Of a DNA stretch of 22,143 nucleotides, positions 15,259-22,143 are shown piece by piece. Under the pieces are notes generated by a model. It worked only from the letters and a program-made list of their open reading frames with translations. It did not search any database and had not been told where the DNA came from. This DNA comes from JAKORR01 sp964608495 (GTDB lineage: Bacteria; Armatimonadota; Zipacnadia; Zipacnadales; FEN-943): the NCBI GenBank assembly GCA_964608495.1, contig CAZSOQ010000077.1, forward strand, positions 1-22,143, written 5' to 3'. A program made the position numbers and the translations under genes. How positions within the stretch are numbered: the stretch's first letter is position 1; each line of letters begins with the position of its first letter.

Positions 15259-16827
15259 ATGTCGGACACGAGCCACAGTGCAGCCGAGCCTGACGAGGGC
15301 CCCGATCGGGAAGGGCCCGCGCCTGGCGTTGTCGAGGGGCGGCTGGCGGGCCGGGCCTGGTACGTGGTCGCGGACGTGGAGGACTACCGGGTCCTGGCCG
15401 AGAGGCTCGTGCAGCCCACCGACTGCGTGGTCGAAGTGGGCGCCTCCACGGGCGAGACCACCATCCTGCTCGCGCACCGCGCGGGCCGCGTGGTGGCCGT
15501 CGAGAAGTCCGCCGAGCGGGTCGTGCACCTGACGGAGCTTGCCCGAGCGCACCGCAACGTCGAGATCGTTCACGCTGAGGAGGGCACGGTGGAGAGCGCC
15601 TTGCCGGCGCTGCCTCGCACCGCTGATGTGCTCCTCGTGGACGTGGGCGGCAATGCCCCCGCCGCCTTCGCCGCACCCCTCTGCCTGGAATACGCTCGCG
15701 CCCTCGAGCCGCGCTGCGTGGTCTTCCGCAACCACCAGTTCCACGAGTACCTGCTCAGCCTGCGCGCGGCGGACGCGGCCGAGGGCGACGACCAGCCGCT
15801 TCCGGCTCTTCTGCAGCCCGCCCAGGGCCAGGACATGCAGCTCAGGCGCCACGAGGCCCGTCGCCTCGCCCGCGCCGTCACGGAAGCCCATACACCCGAC
15901 ACGGCCCGCGCCCTCGCGGACGCCCTGCGGGACGCCAACTACCGCACGCGCCGGGCGGTGTCCGAGGCCCTCGGCCTGCTGGGCGACCTGGCTCGCGACC
16001 CGCTCGTGGACCTGCTCGCCGACCGCGAGGCGCCGCTGCGCGCTCGGCGCGAGAGCGCGTCGCTGCTGCGGGAGATGGGGGGGCGGCTGGACCTGAAGGG
16101 CCTGCGCGCGCTGGTGGGGCACCCGTCCGTCGGCGTGCAGTGGGTGGCCACCGTGGCCCTGATCGAGCGTCACAAGCAGATCGGCGCAACCTACGGCGCG
16201 CCGGAGTCCCTGCTGCCGGGAGCGCAGCTGGCCCTGGCCGAGGAAGCGCGCCGGCCTCTGCCCGCCGAGGTCGTGCTTGCGCTGCTGGGCTCGGGCGACG
16301 GGATCGCCGAGTGGCTGGCGCGGCGACATCTGCGACGCCTGGCGCCGGCCTGGACGCGCCTTCTCTGCCAGGCCCTGACCGCGGGCGCCGTGCCCGACGC
16401 GCAGGTGCCGCTGGCGGTCGAGACCCTGGGCGGCCTGGACGCCGCGGCCGCCCGTTCCCTGCCCGCGGCTTTCGCCGAGCGGCCCGCCGAGGAGGCCCGG
16501 GCGGCGCTGTGGCGCCTGGCCGGCCACTGCTTCGGCCTGGGCGACCAGCGCCTCGCGCTCGATCTGCTGGGCGCCTGCTCCCAGGCCTGGGCACGGGCGG
16601 GCCTGCCCGCGGCTGAGTATCGCGGCGCCGCGGTTACGCCTGTGGCGCTGCTGCAGTCTCTGTGGACCGGGAAGCCCGACGCGTGGACCCGCGACGGGAT
16701 CGCCGAGGTCACAGCGGCTCTGGCGCCTCTCGGGCTCGACCTTACCGCCGCCTTCGAAGCGGGCAAGGGCAGCCCTCATGCCGTGGTGCGCGAAGGCTGC
16801 GCGCGGGCCGCTGAGTGGTTGGGGTAG
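15259..16827 (+). CDS. SAM methyltransferase-like domain fused to HEAT-like repeats
   Basis: 522 residues. ATG 15259 has GGAGAGG shortly upstream and lies 17 bp after the previous stop, so the two genes are one operon. Residues ~35-165 look like a class I methyltransferase fold: CVVEVGASTGETTILLA (56-72, motif I), VVAVEKS (78-84), ADVLLVDVGG (122-131) and VVFRNHQFHEYLL (154-166). From ~195 onward the sequence is made of Ala/Leu/Arg-rich paired helices resembling HEAT or PBS-lyase-type repeats (for example RTRRAVSEALGLLGDLARDP, 229-248), running to the C-terminus. Such repeats usually bind proteins or nucleic acids. The substrate is not known. No signal peptide is seen, so it is cytosolic. Confidence 0.78.
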   Translation: MSDTSHSAAEPDEGPDREGPAPGVVEGRLAGRAWYVVADVEDYRVLAERLVQPTDCVVEVGASTGETTILLAHRAGRVVAVEKSAERVVHLTELARAHRNVEIVHAEEGTVESALPALPRTADVLLVDVGGNAPAAFAAPLCLEYARALEPRCVVFRNHQFHEYLLSLRAADAAEGDDQPLPALLQPAQGQDMQLRRHEARRLARAVTEAHTPDTARALADALRDANYRTRRAVSEALGLLGDLARDPLVDLLADREAPLRARRESASLLREMGGRLDLKGLRALVGHPSVGVQWVATVALIERHKQIGATYGAPESLLPGAQLALAEEARRPLPAEVVLALLGSGDGIAEWLARRHLRRLAPAWTRLLCQALTAGAVPDAQVPLAVETLGGLDAAAARSLPAAFAERPAEEARAALWRLAGHCFGLGDQRLALDLLGACSQAWARAGLPAAEYRGAAVTPVALLQSLWTGKPDAWTRDGIAEVTAALAPLGLDLTAAFEAGKGSPHAVVREGCARAAEWLG

Positions 16828-16834
16828 GGAAGAG

Positions 16835-16852
16835 GCGGGCGCCCGCGGCGCC
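16835..16852. terminator. Palindromic GC element between convergent genes
   Basis: GCGGGCGCCCGC (16835-16846) is a perfect palindrome and overlaps GGCGCC-CGC-GGCGCC (16838-16852), all inside the 58-bp gap between two convergent genes. Position suits a bidirectional terminator, but there is no T-run on either strand. Confidence 0.35.
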
Positions 16853-16885
16853 CCGGATACTCGCCTTGCCGCCGCCCCCGGGCTC

Positions 16886-17959
16886 TCACGCAGACTCCGC
16901 GTAGGCCTCGAAGAGCGCCAGTACGTTCTCGACGGGCGTGTCCGCCTGGATGTTGTGCGCCGTGCAGAGGATATAGCCGCCCTCGTGGCCGGCCGCCTCG
17001 CGTTGCCGCCTGACGTGCTCGCGCACGTCCTCGGGCGTGCCGTGGGGCAGCACGCCCTGGATGTCTATCCCACCGTGGAAGCACAGGTCGCGCCCGTATT
17101 CCCGCCTAAGCCGGCCGAGGTCCATGCCCGCGGCGCGCGGCTGCAGCGACTGCAGGATGTCCAGGCCGCATTCGATGAAGTCCGCGATGAGGTCCACCAC
17201 ACTCCCGCAGGTGTGGTGCATGACCTTCAGCCCGTACTGGTGCGCCAGCGCGATGAAGCTCGCGAACCCGGGTCTGAAGTACCTCCGCCACATCGCCAGG
17301 CTCATCATCGGCCCCTGCTGGGTGCCGAAATCATCCCCCATCATGAAGATGTCCACCAGGTCGCCCGCGGCCTCGAACACCCGCCTGTTGTAGTCGAGGT
17401 AGTACGCCGCGATGCGCTCGATGATGGCCTGGGCGAGGACGGGGCTCTCGGCCAGGTCCACGTAGGTCTGCTCCATGCCCCGCAGGTACATCATGGGCTT
17501 GAGCTGGGCCGTGCGGTCCAGCCGATCCCCGGCGTTCACCACCGCGTACCCCTCGTGCGCCAGGCACTGCGCCCGCAGGTCCGAGTAGTCCCACCAGTCC
17601 GCGCTGGGCCACCGCGCGTAGGCCTCCACGTCCGCCGGCGTCTCGGCGGTCGCCAGCGGCGACTGCACCACGTGCTTGTAGCTCCAGCCCTCGTCGCCTA
17701 CCGTCTTCTCCAGCCTGCGCACGCCCCACAGGTCCTCGACGCTGCCGTCGGGGTAGCGCCTGAGCTCCTGCCCCACCAGCGACGGCCCCGCCACGTAGCG
17801 CAAGTCCACGTCCAGAATCCGCAGCAGCTCCTCCTTGCTCGCGGCTCCGAGCCGCGCCATCAGCCGCCGCGTCACCTCGTCCGTGGCCCAGTAGTCCCAC
17901 GGCGTGCGGTCCGGCCTCTGGTGGGCCAGGGCCGTCAGCACCCGGTGGCGGTGTGTCAC
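16886..17959 (-). CDS. URO-D superfamily protein, probable zinc-dependent methyltransferase (MtaA/CmuA-like)
   Basis: 357 residues from GTG 17959, which has GGAGG (17967-17971) 7 nt upstream. The longer frame from 18082 overlaps the upstream gene, and its first 40 residues are not family-like. The start THRHRVLTALAHQRPDRTPWD matches the usual opening of URO-D-family proteins (helix, then PDR-P). MHHTCGSV (247-254) supplies H249-x-C251, and YILCTAHNIQADTP (329-342) supplies C332. This HxC...C set is the zinc site of methylcobalamin:thiol methyltransferases and is not used by the true heme enzyme HemE. The role is therefore more likely methyl transfer from a corrinoid protein than uroporphyrinogen decarboxylation. 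No corrinoid protein is encoded in the window. It is last in a unit with DUF169 and SGNH genes. Confidence 0.82.
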   Translation of the reverse strand: MTHRHRVLTALAHQRPDRTPWDYWATDEVTRRLMARLGAASKEELLRILDVDLRYVAGPSLVGQELRRYPDGSVEDLWGVRRLEKTVGDEGWSYKHVVQSPLATAETPADVEAYARWPSADWWDYSDLRAQCLAHEGYAVVNAGDRLDRTAQLKPMMYLRGMEQTYVDLAESPVLAQAIIERIAAYYLDYNRRVFEAAGDLVDIFMMGDDFGTQQGPMMSLAMWRRYFRPGFASFIALAHQYGLKVMHHTCGSVVDLIADFIECGLDILQSLQPRAAGMDLGRLRREYGRDLCFHGGIDIQGVLPHGTPEDVREHVRRQREAAGHEGGYILCTAHNIQADTPVENVLALFEAYAESA

Positions 17960-17971
17960 GCTTGGGCCTCC
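17957..17971 (-). promoter_or_regulatory. Ribosome site fixing the GTG start of the URO-D-family gene
   Basis: GGAGG (17971-17967 on the minus strand), a 7-nt spacer and GTG (17959-17957). It places the start at the conserved N-terminus and 49 bp after the upstream SGNH gene. Confidence 0.65.
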
Positions 17972-18008
17972 ACGAGGCGGGCCATAGCTGCCCGCCGGGC
18001 CGGTCCCG

Positions 18009-18686
18009 TTACTGCTGCGCCTGCCCGCGCCGCGCCACGAGCGCCCTGCGGATGCTCGTCGCCACCTGCTCGGCCAGGGCACGCGATCCCTGCTCGGTGA
18101 AGTGCACGTTCATCGGCTGCTGCAACTGCTCCAGGCGCGGCAGGGCGAAGGCGTACAGGTCGTCCACGGCAACTCCGTGCTCGTCCATCACGCGCCGGGC
18201 CGCCGCGTTGTAGGCTATCACGTCCTGCGGGTTGCGCGGCGGGCCGACCTTGCCCTCGGGCACCGGCGTCGTGCTGCACCATACGAGCGTCGCGCCCGTC
18301 TGCTGCATCCGCTCCACCAGCGTGCGCAGGTTCCGCTCGTACTCCTCCAGCGGCACCTGCTGCTTGCCGTCCTCCATGATCTTGAGGTCGTGCAGGCCCC
18401 AGTTGAAGTGGATCACGTTCCAGGGCGTGTCCCCGAGCCACGCGTCGAGATTCGCGAGCCCCACCCTCGTATGGGCCCCGTTCGGCGGGATCCGGTGCAC
18501 GTTGGCGTCGCCCCTGAGCAGGGCCTGCACGGCGGGCGTGTAGCCCGCGGAAATGGAGTCCCCGATGATGAGAACCCTCGGCAACCCCGGCTCGTCTTCG
18601 ACTGGGGCCGTCTCGGCCGCGGCGCACACGGCCAGCGCCAGCAGCACCGCGCCCAGGGGCATGGCAACGGTCTCCAGGATGTTCAT
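18009..18686 (-). CDS. Secreted SGNH/GDSL-type hydrolase
   Basis: 225 residues from ATG 18686, which follows an AGGAGAAGGAGG tract. A hydrophobic N-terminus (~8-25, MPLGAVLLALAVCAAA) is a probable signal peptide. Block I IIGDSISAGY (40-49) gives the Ser44 nucleophile. FNWGLHDLK (94-102) is the block III oxyanion segment in its GLHD variant. NVHFTEQGSRAL (193-204) gives the catalytic His195. The usual DxxH aspartate is replaced by Met192, but D175/D176 nearby could serve. SGNH enzymes hydrolyse esters such as acetyl groups on glycans or lipids. The substrate is not set by the sequence. Middle gene of the DUF169-SGNH-URO-D unit, 122 bp after the DUF169 gene. Confidence 0.83.
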   Translation of the reverse strand: MNILETVAMPLGAVLLALAVCAAAETAPVEDEPGLPRVLIIGDSISAGYTPAVQALLRGDANVHRIPPNGAHTRVGLANLDAWLGDTPWNVIHFNWGLHDLKIMEDGKQQVPLEEYERNLRTLVERMQQTGATLVWCSTTPVPEGKVGPPRNPQDVIAYNAAARRVMDEHGVAVDDLYAFALPRLEQLQQPMNVHFTEQGSRALAEQVATSIRRALVARRGQAQQ

Positions 18687-18724
18687 GGCGTCCTCCTTCT
18701 CCTGCCCTGCGTCTGCCTGTCGGC

Positions 18725-18740
18725 GCCGGCCGTGGCCGGC
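18725..18740. other. Short GC hairpin between DUF169 and SGNH genes
   Basis: GCCGGC (18725-18730) and GCCGGC (18735-18740) pair around CGTG, with outer arms GCCTG (18715-18719) and CAGGC (18740-18744) able to add a bulged stem. It lies in the 122-bp gap of the unit. It may attenuate or stabilise the transcript; no T-run is seen. Confidence 0.3.
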
Positions 18741-18808
18741 AGGCTGAAGTCGCCTATTCCCAGCGGGGTACGGGCTCCCTTCAGCGTCTGGGGGCGCCGC
18801 TTTGACGC

Positions 18809-19540
18809 CTAGCCCTCGGCGGCCTCGCCCTCCTGCAGCAGGCGCCGGAACTCCGGCGGGATCTCCACGGGCGCCGTGCCGGCGCTGCACCGGTCGAGGC
18901 TCGCGGCCGCCGACCGCAGGTGCGCGAGGGGCAGGGTCACGAAGAGCTCGTCGTCCGCGAAGCCCTCGAAGCGACGCGCCGTGATGTCCCCGAAGGTTAC
19001 ATTCACCTGGCCCGTCACGAGCGGGTAGGTGATCGCCGACCGGCACAGCGCCCCCGTCGGGTCGCACTCCATCGGCAGGCCGGTCTCGTGGTCCGCCAGG
19101 TGCACCAGTCGCGCCCCCTGCGCGGGGTTGCAGATGAACACCACCACGTCCGGGGCCAGCGGCGCCTGCGCCAGCGGCGCGAAGAGCACGTAGTCGGCGG
19201 CCCCCAGCGGAGGCTGGGCCTTGGTCAGGGCGCCCGACCGGTGGATCGCCGCCGGGCACGACAGCAGCTTCTCGCCGTTGATGAGGAAGTCCCGCAAGGC
19301 ACGGGCCCCCTCGGGCGCCGGTTCGGCCAGTCCCAGGTACCGCGACCCGCCCGGGCACGCTGAGTTCTCAGCGGTCATCACCATCACCGACCCCGCGGCG
19401 GCCAGGCGCAGCGCTGTGCAGACCCGGCACTTCAGCCTCTTCGCCGTCTCCGGCACCTCATCGGTGTAAGTGATCGCCACGGGAGCCCTCTTCAGCCCCA
19501 GGACCTCGCTCATCCTGCCAGCCCAGGCTTGCCATTCCAT
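18809..19540 (-). CDS. DUF169 family protein
   Basis: 243 residues from ATG 19540, with AAGGAG 9 nt upstream. The opening LGLKRAPVAITYTDEVP (14-30) and the cysteine pattern C38, C41, then SACPGGSRYLGL (60-71) are typical of DUF169 (also annotated as ArCR-type family). Later segments LLSCPAAIHRSG, YVLFAPLAQAPLAPDVVVFICNPAQ and MECDPTGALC follow the family as well. No signal peptide or membrane helix, so cytosolic. The function of DUF169 is unknown; the conserved cysteines suggest metal or redox-cofactor binding. Members are often found in anaerobic or methyl-metabolising genomes, which fits the URO-D-type methyltransferase in the same unit, but this link is an inference. It is the first gene of the unit and diverges from the gene at 19701. 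Confidence 0.82.
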   Translation of the reverse strand: MEWQAWAGRMSEVLGLKRAPVAITYTDEVPETAKRLKCRVCTALRLAAAGSVMVMTAENSACPGGSRYLGLAEPAPEGARALRDFLINGEKLLSCPAAIHRSGALTKAQPPLGAADYVLFAPLAQAPLAPDVVVFICNPAQGARLVHLADHETGLPMECDPTGALCRSAITYPLVTGQVNVTFGDITARRFEGFADDELFVTLPLAHLRSAAASLDRCSAGTAPVEIPPEFRRLLQEGEAAEG

Positions 19541-19650
19541 TGGGCCTCACTCCTTGCTTCGCCCCGATCATCGCTCTCGGCGCTGCTTCTCGCCTTACCC
19601 GTGCCACTCCTCCGCAAGGTGCGCGTCCCCAAGGGAGGAACCGACTCCAG

Positions 19651-19676
19651 TGCCCCGGGTGGGAGCCGCCGGGGCA
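19651..19676 (+). other. Hairpin in the leader of the second DUF4091 gene
   Basis: TGCCCCGG (19651-19658) and CCGGGGCA (19669-19676) are perfect arms with a 10-nt loop, ending 24 nt before the ATG at 19701 in the 160-bp divergent region. Without a following T-run it could be a leader structure or an operator. No clear -35/-10 pair was found in the region. Confidence 0.35.
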
Positions 19677-19700
19677 GCCAGATCAAGAGGTGAATCAGCT

Positions 19701-21446
19701 ATGCCGGGCATGCAGCATCTTGCAGGCTGTGCCGGAGTGCTCGCGCTCGGCCTCGCGGCAGCCGTCGCGCTGGCCGCCGTCCCTGAGGACCTGCCCGAGG
19801 CCGAGAAGGCCATCGCCGACACCGTGGACCCCTGGGGCCTTCCCTTCAGCGACCAGCTCGAACGCTTCCGCGGCAGGTTCGCGGACGCGCCCGACGCCGA
19901 CTATTGCCTGGGCGTCACCCACGACCTGGTGAAGATCTGGCCGAACAAGTACTGGTTCCGCGGCCCCAGCTTCCCCTCGGCGGCGCAGCCCGAGCCCGGC
20001 CGGGCGGACCTGCTCTGGGCCGCGGCGGGCACTACCCAGGCCTTCCAGGTCGCGGTCCTGCCCCGCGTGGGGGCCCCGGCCGACACCTATGAGGTCGCGG
20101 TCGAGGTGGGTGAACTCTCCGGCCTGGCCTCCGCCGAGGTCTACCGAGAGGTCTTCGTGACGACGGCCGAGCCGGCCTACCCGCGCTACAACACCGACCG
20201 CTGGCCGGACCCGCTGGTGCCGGGCCGGACCGCGGACATCGCCGAGGGCCTGGAAGGTGCGCCCTTCTGGGTGGACGTGCACCTGCCCGCCGGGATGCCG
20301 TCGGGACGGATCGAGTGCCGCGTGAACGTGACCAACGGCCGCCAGCGGTGCCGCGTCAGCGTGCCGATACAGGTGGTCGCGGGGCTTGCTCTGGACCCGA
20401 AGGCCTATCCCTTCGTCGGGTGGTTCCAGCGCAAGTGGGGCGGGGGGACGCTCAGCGAGGATCAGTTCCGGGGCCTGTGCGAGCTGGTCCTTGCGCACCA
20501 CCTGCTGCCGCTTGACGCCCTCCGCGGCACCTGGAAGCCCGACGATCCCGGCGCCTTCGACGACCTCCATGCCTTCCTGGCCGAGCGCGGCCAGAGGCTG
20601 TTCGACATCGGTCCCGCCAACGCCAAGGACTTCGAGACCCTTTATGCCCACGTCAAGCAGGCGGGTTGGCTGGACCGGGCCATCGTGTACAGCAACGCCG
20701 ACGAGCCGGACGACGCGACCTTCGTGGAGAAGAATATCCCCTTCTGCCGCATGGTCCACGAGAAGTATCCGGGGCTGGCCGTCTATCTGGCCTCCGAGTG
20801 GCACGAGAACATGGAGCAGGGCTGCGACCTGTGGATGACCGACGTGTCGGCCAGCCGCTACGATCCCGGGCGGCACCGCGACCTCCAGGCGCCCACGCTG
20901 TGGCACTACTACTGCCACCTGCCCGTGCGCTGGCAGATGCGGGCGCCGCTGGCGATGGCCCCGAACATGCAGATAGACAACGAGGCGATCGAGCACCGCA
21001 TCGCGCTGTGGATGTCGCGCTACTACGGCGCCAAGGCTGTGTTCATCTGGGCGGGCTTCTGTGCGAACGACCTGAAGGCCGACTTCTGGGACACGCTGGC
21101 CCTGAGCGACCAGCCCTCCGCCTTCCCCTACGCGGGCATCCACAACGGCAACAACTTCCGGGTGTACCCGCCGCGGGAGGAGAACGGGCCGGTGCTGCCG
21201 TCGCTGAGGCTGAAGGTGACGCGGGCCGCGCTGGAGGACCTGGCGCTGCTGAAGGCGGCGGAGCAGCTACTGGCGTCGGGGAAGGTGGCGGGCGACCGTG
21301 CGGCTCGTCTGCGGGAGCTGCTGGACCCGGTGCCCGGGCTCTTCGTGGACATGCACTACTTCACGCGCGACCCGGAGAGGCTGCTGGACCGGCGCGAGGA
21401 GATCCTGCGCGTGCTGGGCGCGGCGCTGGGGCAACCCGCCGAATAG
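19701..21446 (+). CDS. Secreted DUF4091 / GH123-like protein
   Basis: 581 residues from ATG 19701 (GAGG 10 nt upstream). An alternative in-frame GTG at 19650 with GGAGG 11 nt upstream would add 17 residues before the signal peptide; the ATG is preferred because the Ala/Leu-rich signal (~8-27) starts right after it. Residues ~95-230 form a beta-sandwich ending in VSVPIQVVAGLALD. The barrel (~235-500) carries IVYSNADEPDD (328-338) with the adjacent pair D334-E335, as in GH123. The C-terminal segment LPSLRLKVTRAALEDLALL (499-517) is the DUF4091 hallmark. It is about 260 residues shorter than the other DUF4091 protein in the window because it lacks the first N-terminal beta-rich half. The substrate is unknown. 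Confidence 0.82.
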   Translation: MPGMQHLAGCAGVLALGLAAAVALAAVPEDLPEAEKAIADTVDPWGLPFSDQLERFRGRFADAPDADYCLGVTHDLVKIWPNKYWFRGPSFPSAAQPEPGRADLLWAAAGTTQAFQVAVLPRVGAPADTYEVAVEVGELSGLASAEVYREVFVTTAEPAYPRYNTDRWPDPLVPGRTADIAEGLEGAPFWVDVHLPAGMPSGRIECRVNVTNGRQRCRVSVPIQVVAGLALDPKAYPFVGWFQRKWGGGTLSEDQFRGLCELVLAHHLLPLDALRGTWKPDDPGAFDDLHAFLAERGQRLFDIGPANAKDFETLYAHVKQAGWLDRAIVYSNADEPDDATFVEKNIPFCRMVHEKYPGLAVYLASEWHENMEQGCDLWMTDVSASRYDPGRHRDLQAPTLWHYYCHLPVRWQMRAPLAMAPNMQIDNEAIEHRIALWMSRYYGAKAVFIWAGFCANDLKADFWDTLALSDQPSAFPYAGIHNGNNFRVYPPREENGPVLPSLRLKVTRAALEDLALLKAAEQLLASGKVAGDRAARLRELLDPVPGLFVDMHYFTRDPERLLDRREEILRVLGAALGQPAE

Positions 21447-21455
21447 GCCGCGGCG

Positions 21456-21477
21456 CGGCAGTGCCCGGCGGCAGTGC
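21456..21477 (+). repeat. Short direct repeat at the DUF4091/RHS junction
   Basis: CGGCAGTGC occurs at 21456-21464 and again at 21469-21477 (13-bp period), exactly between the DUF4091 stop codon and the first RHS-like residues. It may mark a recombination or slippage junction; it is short enough to be chance. Confidence 0.3.
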
Positions 21478-22143
21478 ATACCACGACGCGGCGAACCGAC
21501 TGACCACTCTGGTGAACCCCTTCGCTCAGCGCACCACATGGCAGTATGATGCCCTCGGCCGCGCAACAACGATGGCCCTGGCGAACGGCACGAGCGCGAC
21601 CTACGTGTACGACGCGGCCGGGAATGCAGCGCGGGTGGCGAACGTGAGGTCGGACCAGAGCGTCATCTCCATCTTTGACTACAGCTACGACGCGGTGGGG
21701 AATCGCATAGGAGTAGTGGAGAACAACGGTGATCGGGTAACGTGGAGCTATGACGCGCTCTATCAGCTCACGCGGGAGCAGCGCAGCGGCGCAAGTGCCT
21801 ATGACATCACGTACACCTACGACGCTGTCGGGAACCGGCTGACGGAGGTGGCTGGCGGCGCGATCACAACCCACACCTACGACGCGGCTGACGAGCTGCT
21901 CACTGAGACTGCTCGTGACAGCAGCGTCACGACCTACAGCTACGACAGCAACGGGAACCTGGTGCTGGTGGACGCGGAGGGTTCGTTGACTACCTACGCC
22001 TGGGACGGCGAGGATCGGCTGGTGCGCCTGGGGCCGGAGGAGTGGGGGGCGGCCTTCTTCACGTATGACGCCGATGGGTTGCTGAGGGGGAAGAGGGCGG
22101 GTATAGTGTCTACGCGGCTGTTGTGGGACGGACAGAACGTGTT
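21461..22143 (+). pseudogene. RHS/YD-repeat coding fragment without its 5' end (partial at right edge)
   Basis: The frame is open from the end of the DUF4091 gene to the window edge. It encodes about nine YD-type repeats: YDALGR, YDAAGN, YDAVGNR, YDALYQL, YDAVGNRLTE, YDAADELLTE, YDSNGNL, WDGEDRL, YDADGLLRGK, then LLWDGQNV. Repeat-like sequence (AYHDAANRLTTLVNP) already starts near 21474, about 30 bp after the DUF4091 stop. No signal peptide and no start with a ribosome site are seen; GTG at 21461 is the nearest candidate and has none. RHS proteins are normally thousands of residues long with a secretion signal and a variable toxin tip, so this looks like the 3' remnant of a larger gene or a displaced cassette. 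GC is near 60%, lower than its neighbours. The boundary given is approximate. It could be a live gene if a start is used that I cannot see. Confidence 0.6.

Noticed and set aside
13997..15676. 559-codon minus-strand frame antisense to the methyltransferase genes
   Set aside because: Shadow of two convincing plus-strand genes; no recognisable domains.
16886..17959. Uroporphyrinogen decarboxylase HemE of heme synthesis
   Set aside because: The HxC...C zinc ligands and the neighbours point to the methyltransferase branch of the superfamily, not to HemE.
17960..18082. Longer N-terminus for the URO-D-family protein
   Set aside because: It overlaps the SGNH gene, and the extra 41 residues do not fit the family; GTG 17959 has a strong ribosome site.
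19695..21143. 482-codon minus-strand frame antisense to the second DUF4091 gene
   Set aside because: Shadow composition; the plus strand has signal peptide, DE pair and DUF4091 hallmark.
1..22143. tRNA, rRNA, CRISPR, insertion sequence or phage elements
   Set aside because: Looked for on both strands by eye; none with supporting structure was seen. The only repeated coding pattern is the RHS fragment and the propeller blades.

Overview
The window is very GC-rich (about 70% by eye) and looks like a chromosomal segment of an environmental bacterium. It carries two DUF4091/GH123-like proteins, a URO-D-family protein, a DUF169 protein, secreted SGNH-type hydrolases and many lipoprotein or Sec signals. 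That mix is familiar from Armatimonadota, Planctomycetota and related polysaccharide-degrading lineages known mostly from metagenomes. The assignment is an inference from gene content and GC; no rRNA, tRNA or marker gene is present to settle it. I saw no tRNA, rRNA, CRISPR array, insertion sequence or phage gene.

Left block (1-12623, all minus strand, transcribed right to left). A GH123-like secreted protein (10092-12623) is followed after 49 bp by a 1257-residue secreted multidomain protein (6269-10042). About 150 bp further on begins a tungstate/molybdate-type ABC importer: lipoprotein binding protein (5043-6116), permease with an unusual N-terminal membrane extension (3648-4967) and ATPase (2524-3657). 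The last gene (<1-2527) starts on a TTG codon overlapping the ATPase stop. It encodes a membrane polyferredoxin (NapH/NosR-like) fused in frame to an extracytoplasmic PQQ-type beta-propeller and runs off the left edge. The layout suggests that oxyanion uptake and a membrane electron-transfer protein are made together.

Middle block (12907-16827, plus strand). A lipoprotein with a conserved HTSHG segment, possibly an SGNH-like hydrolase, diverges from the left block. A good sigma70-type promoter (13975-14003) then precedes a two-gene unit: a tandem-domain RsmC/RlmG-like methyltransferase and, 17 bp on, a methyltransferase fused to HEAT-like repeats.

Right block. A second minus-strand unit (16886-19540) holds a DUF169 protein, an SGNH hydrolase and a URO-D-family protein whose HxC...C residues point to a zinc/corrinoid methyltransferase role. 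A second DUF4091/GH123-like protein diverges from it (19701-21446). Directly after its stop codon begins an open frame of RHS/YD repeats, lower in GC, without a recognisable start, running off the right edge.

Most starts are supported by clear GGAGG-type ribosome sites. Several starts are GTG or TTG and differ from the longest open frame; these choices are explained per gene.
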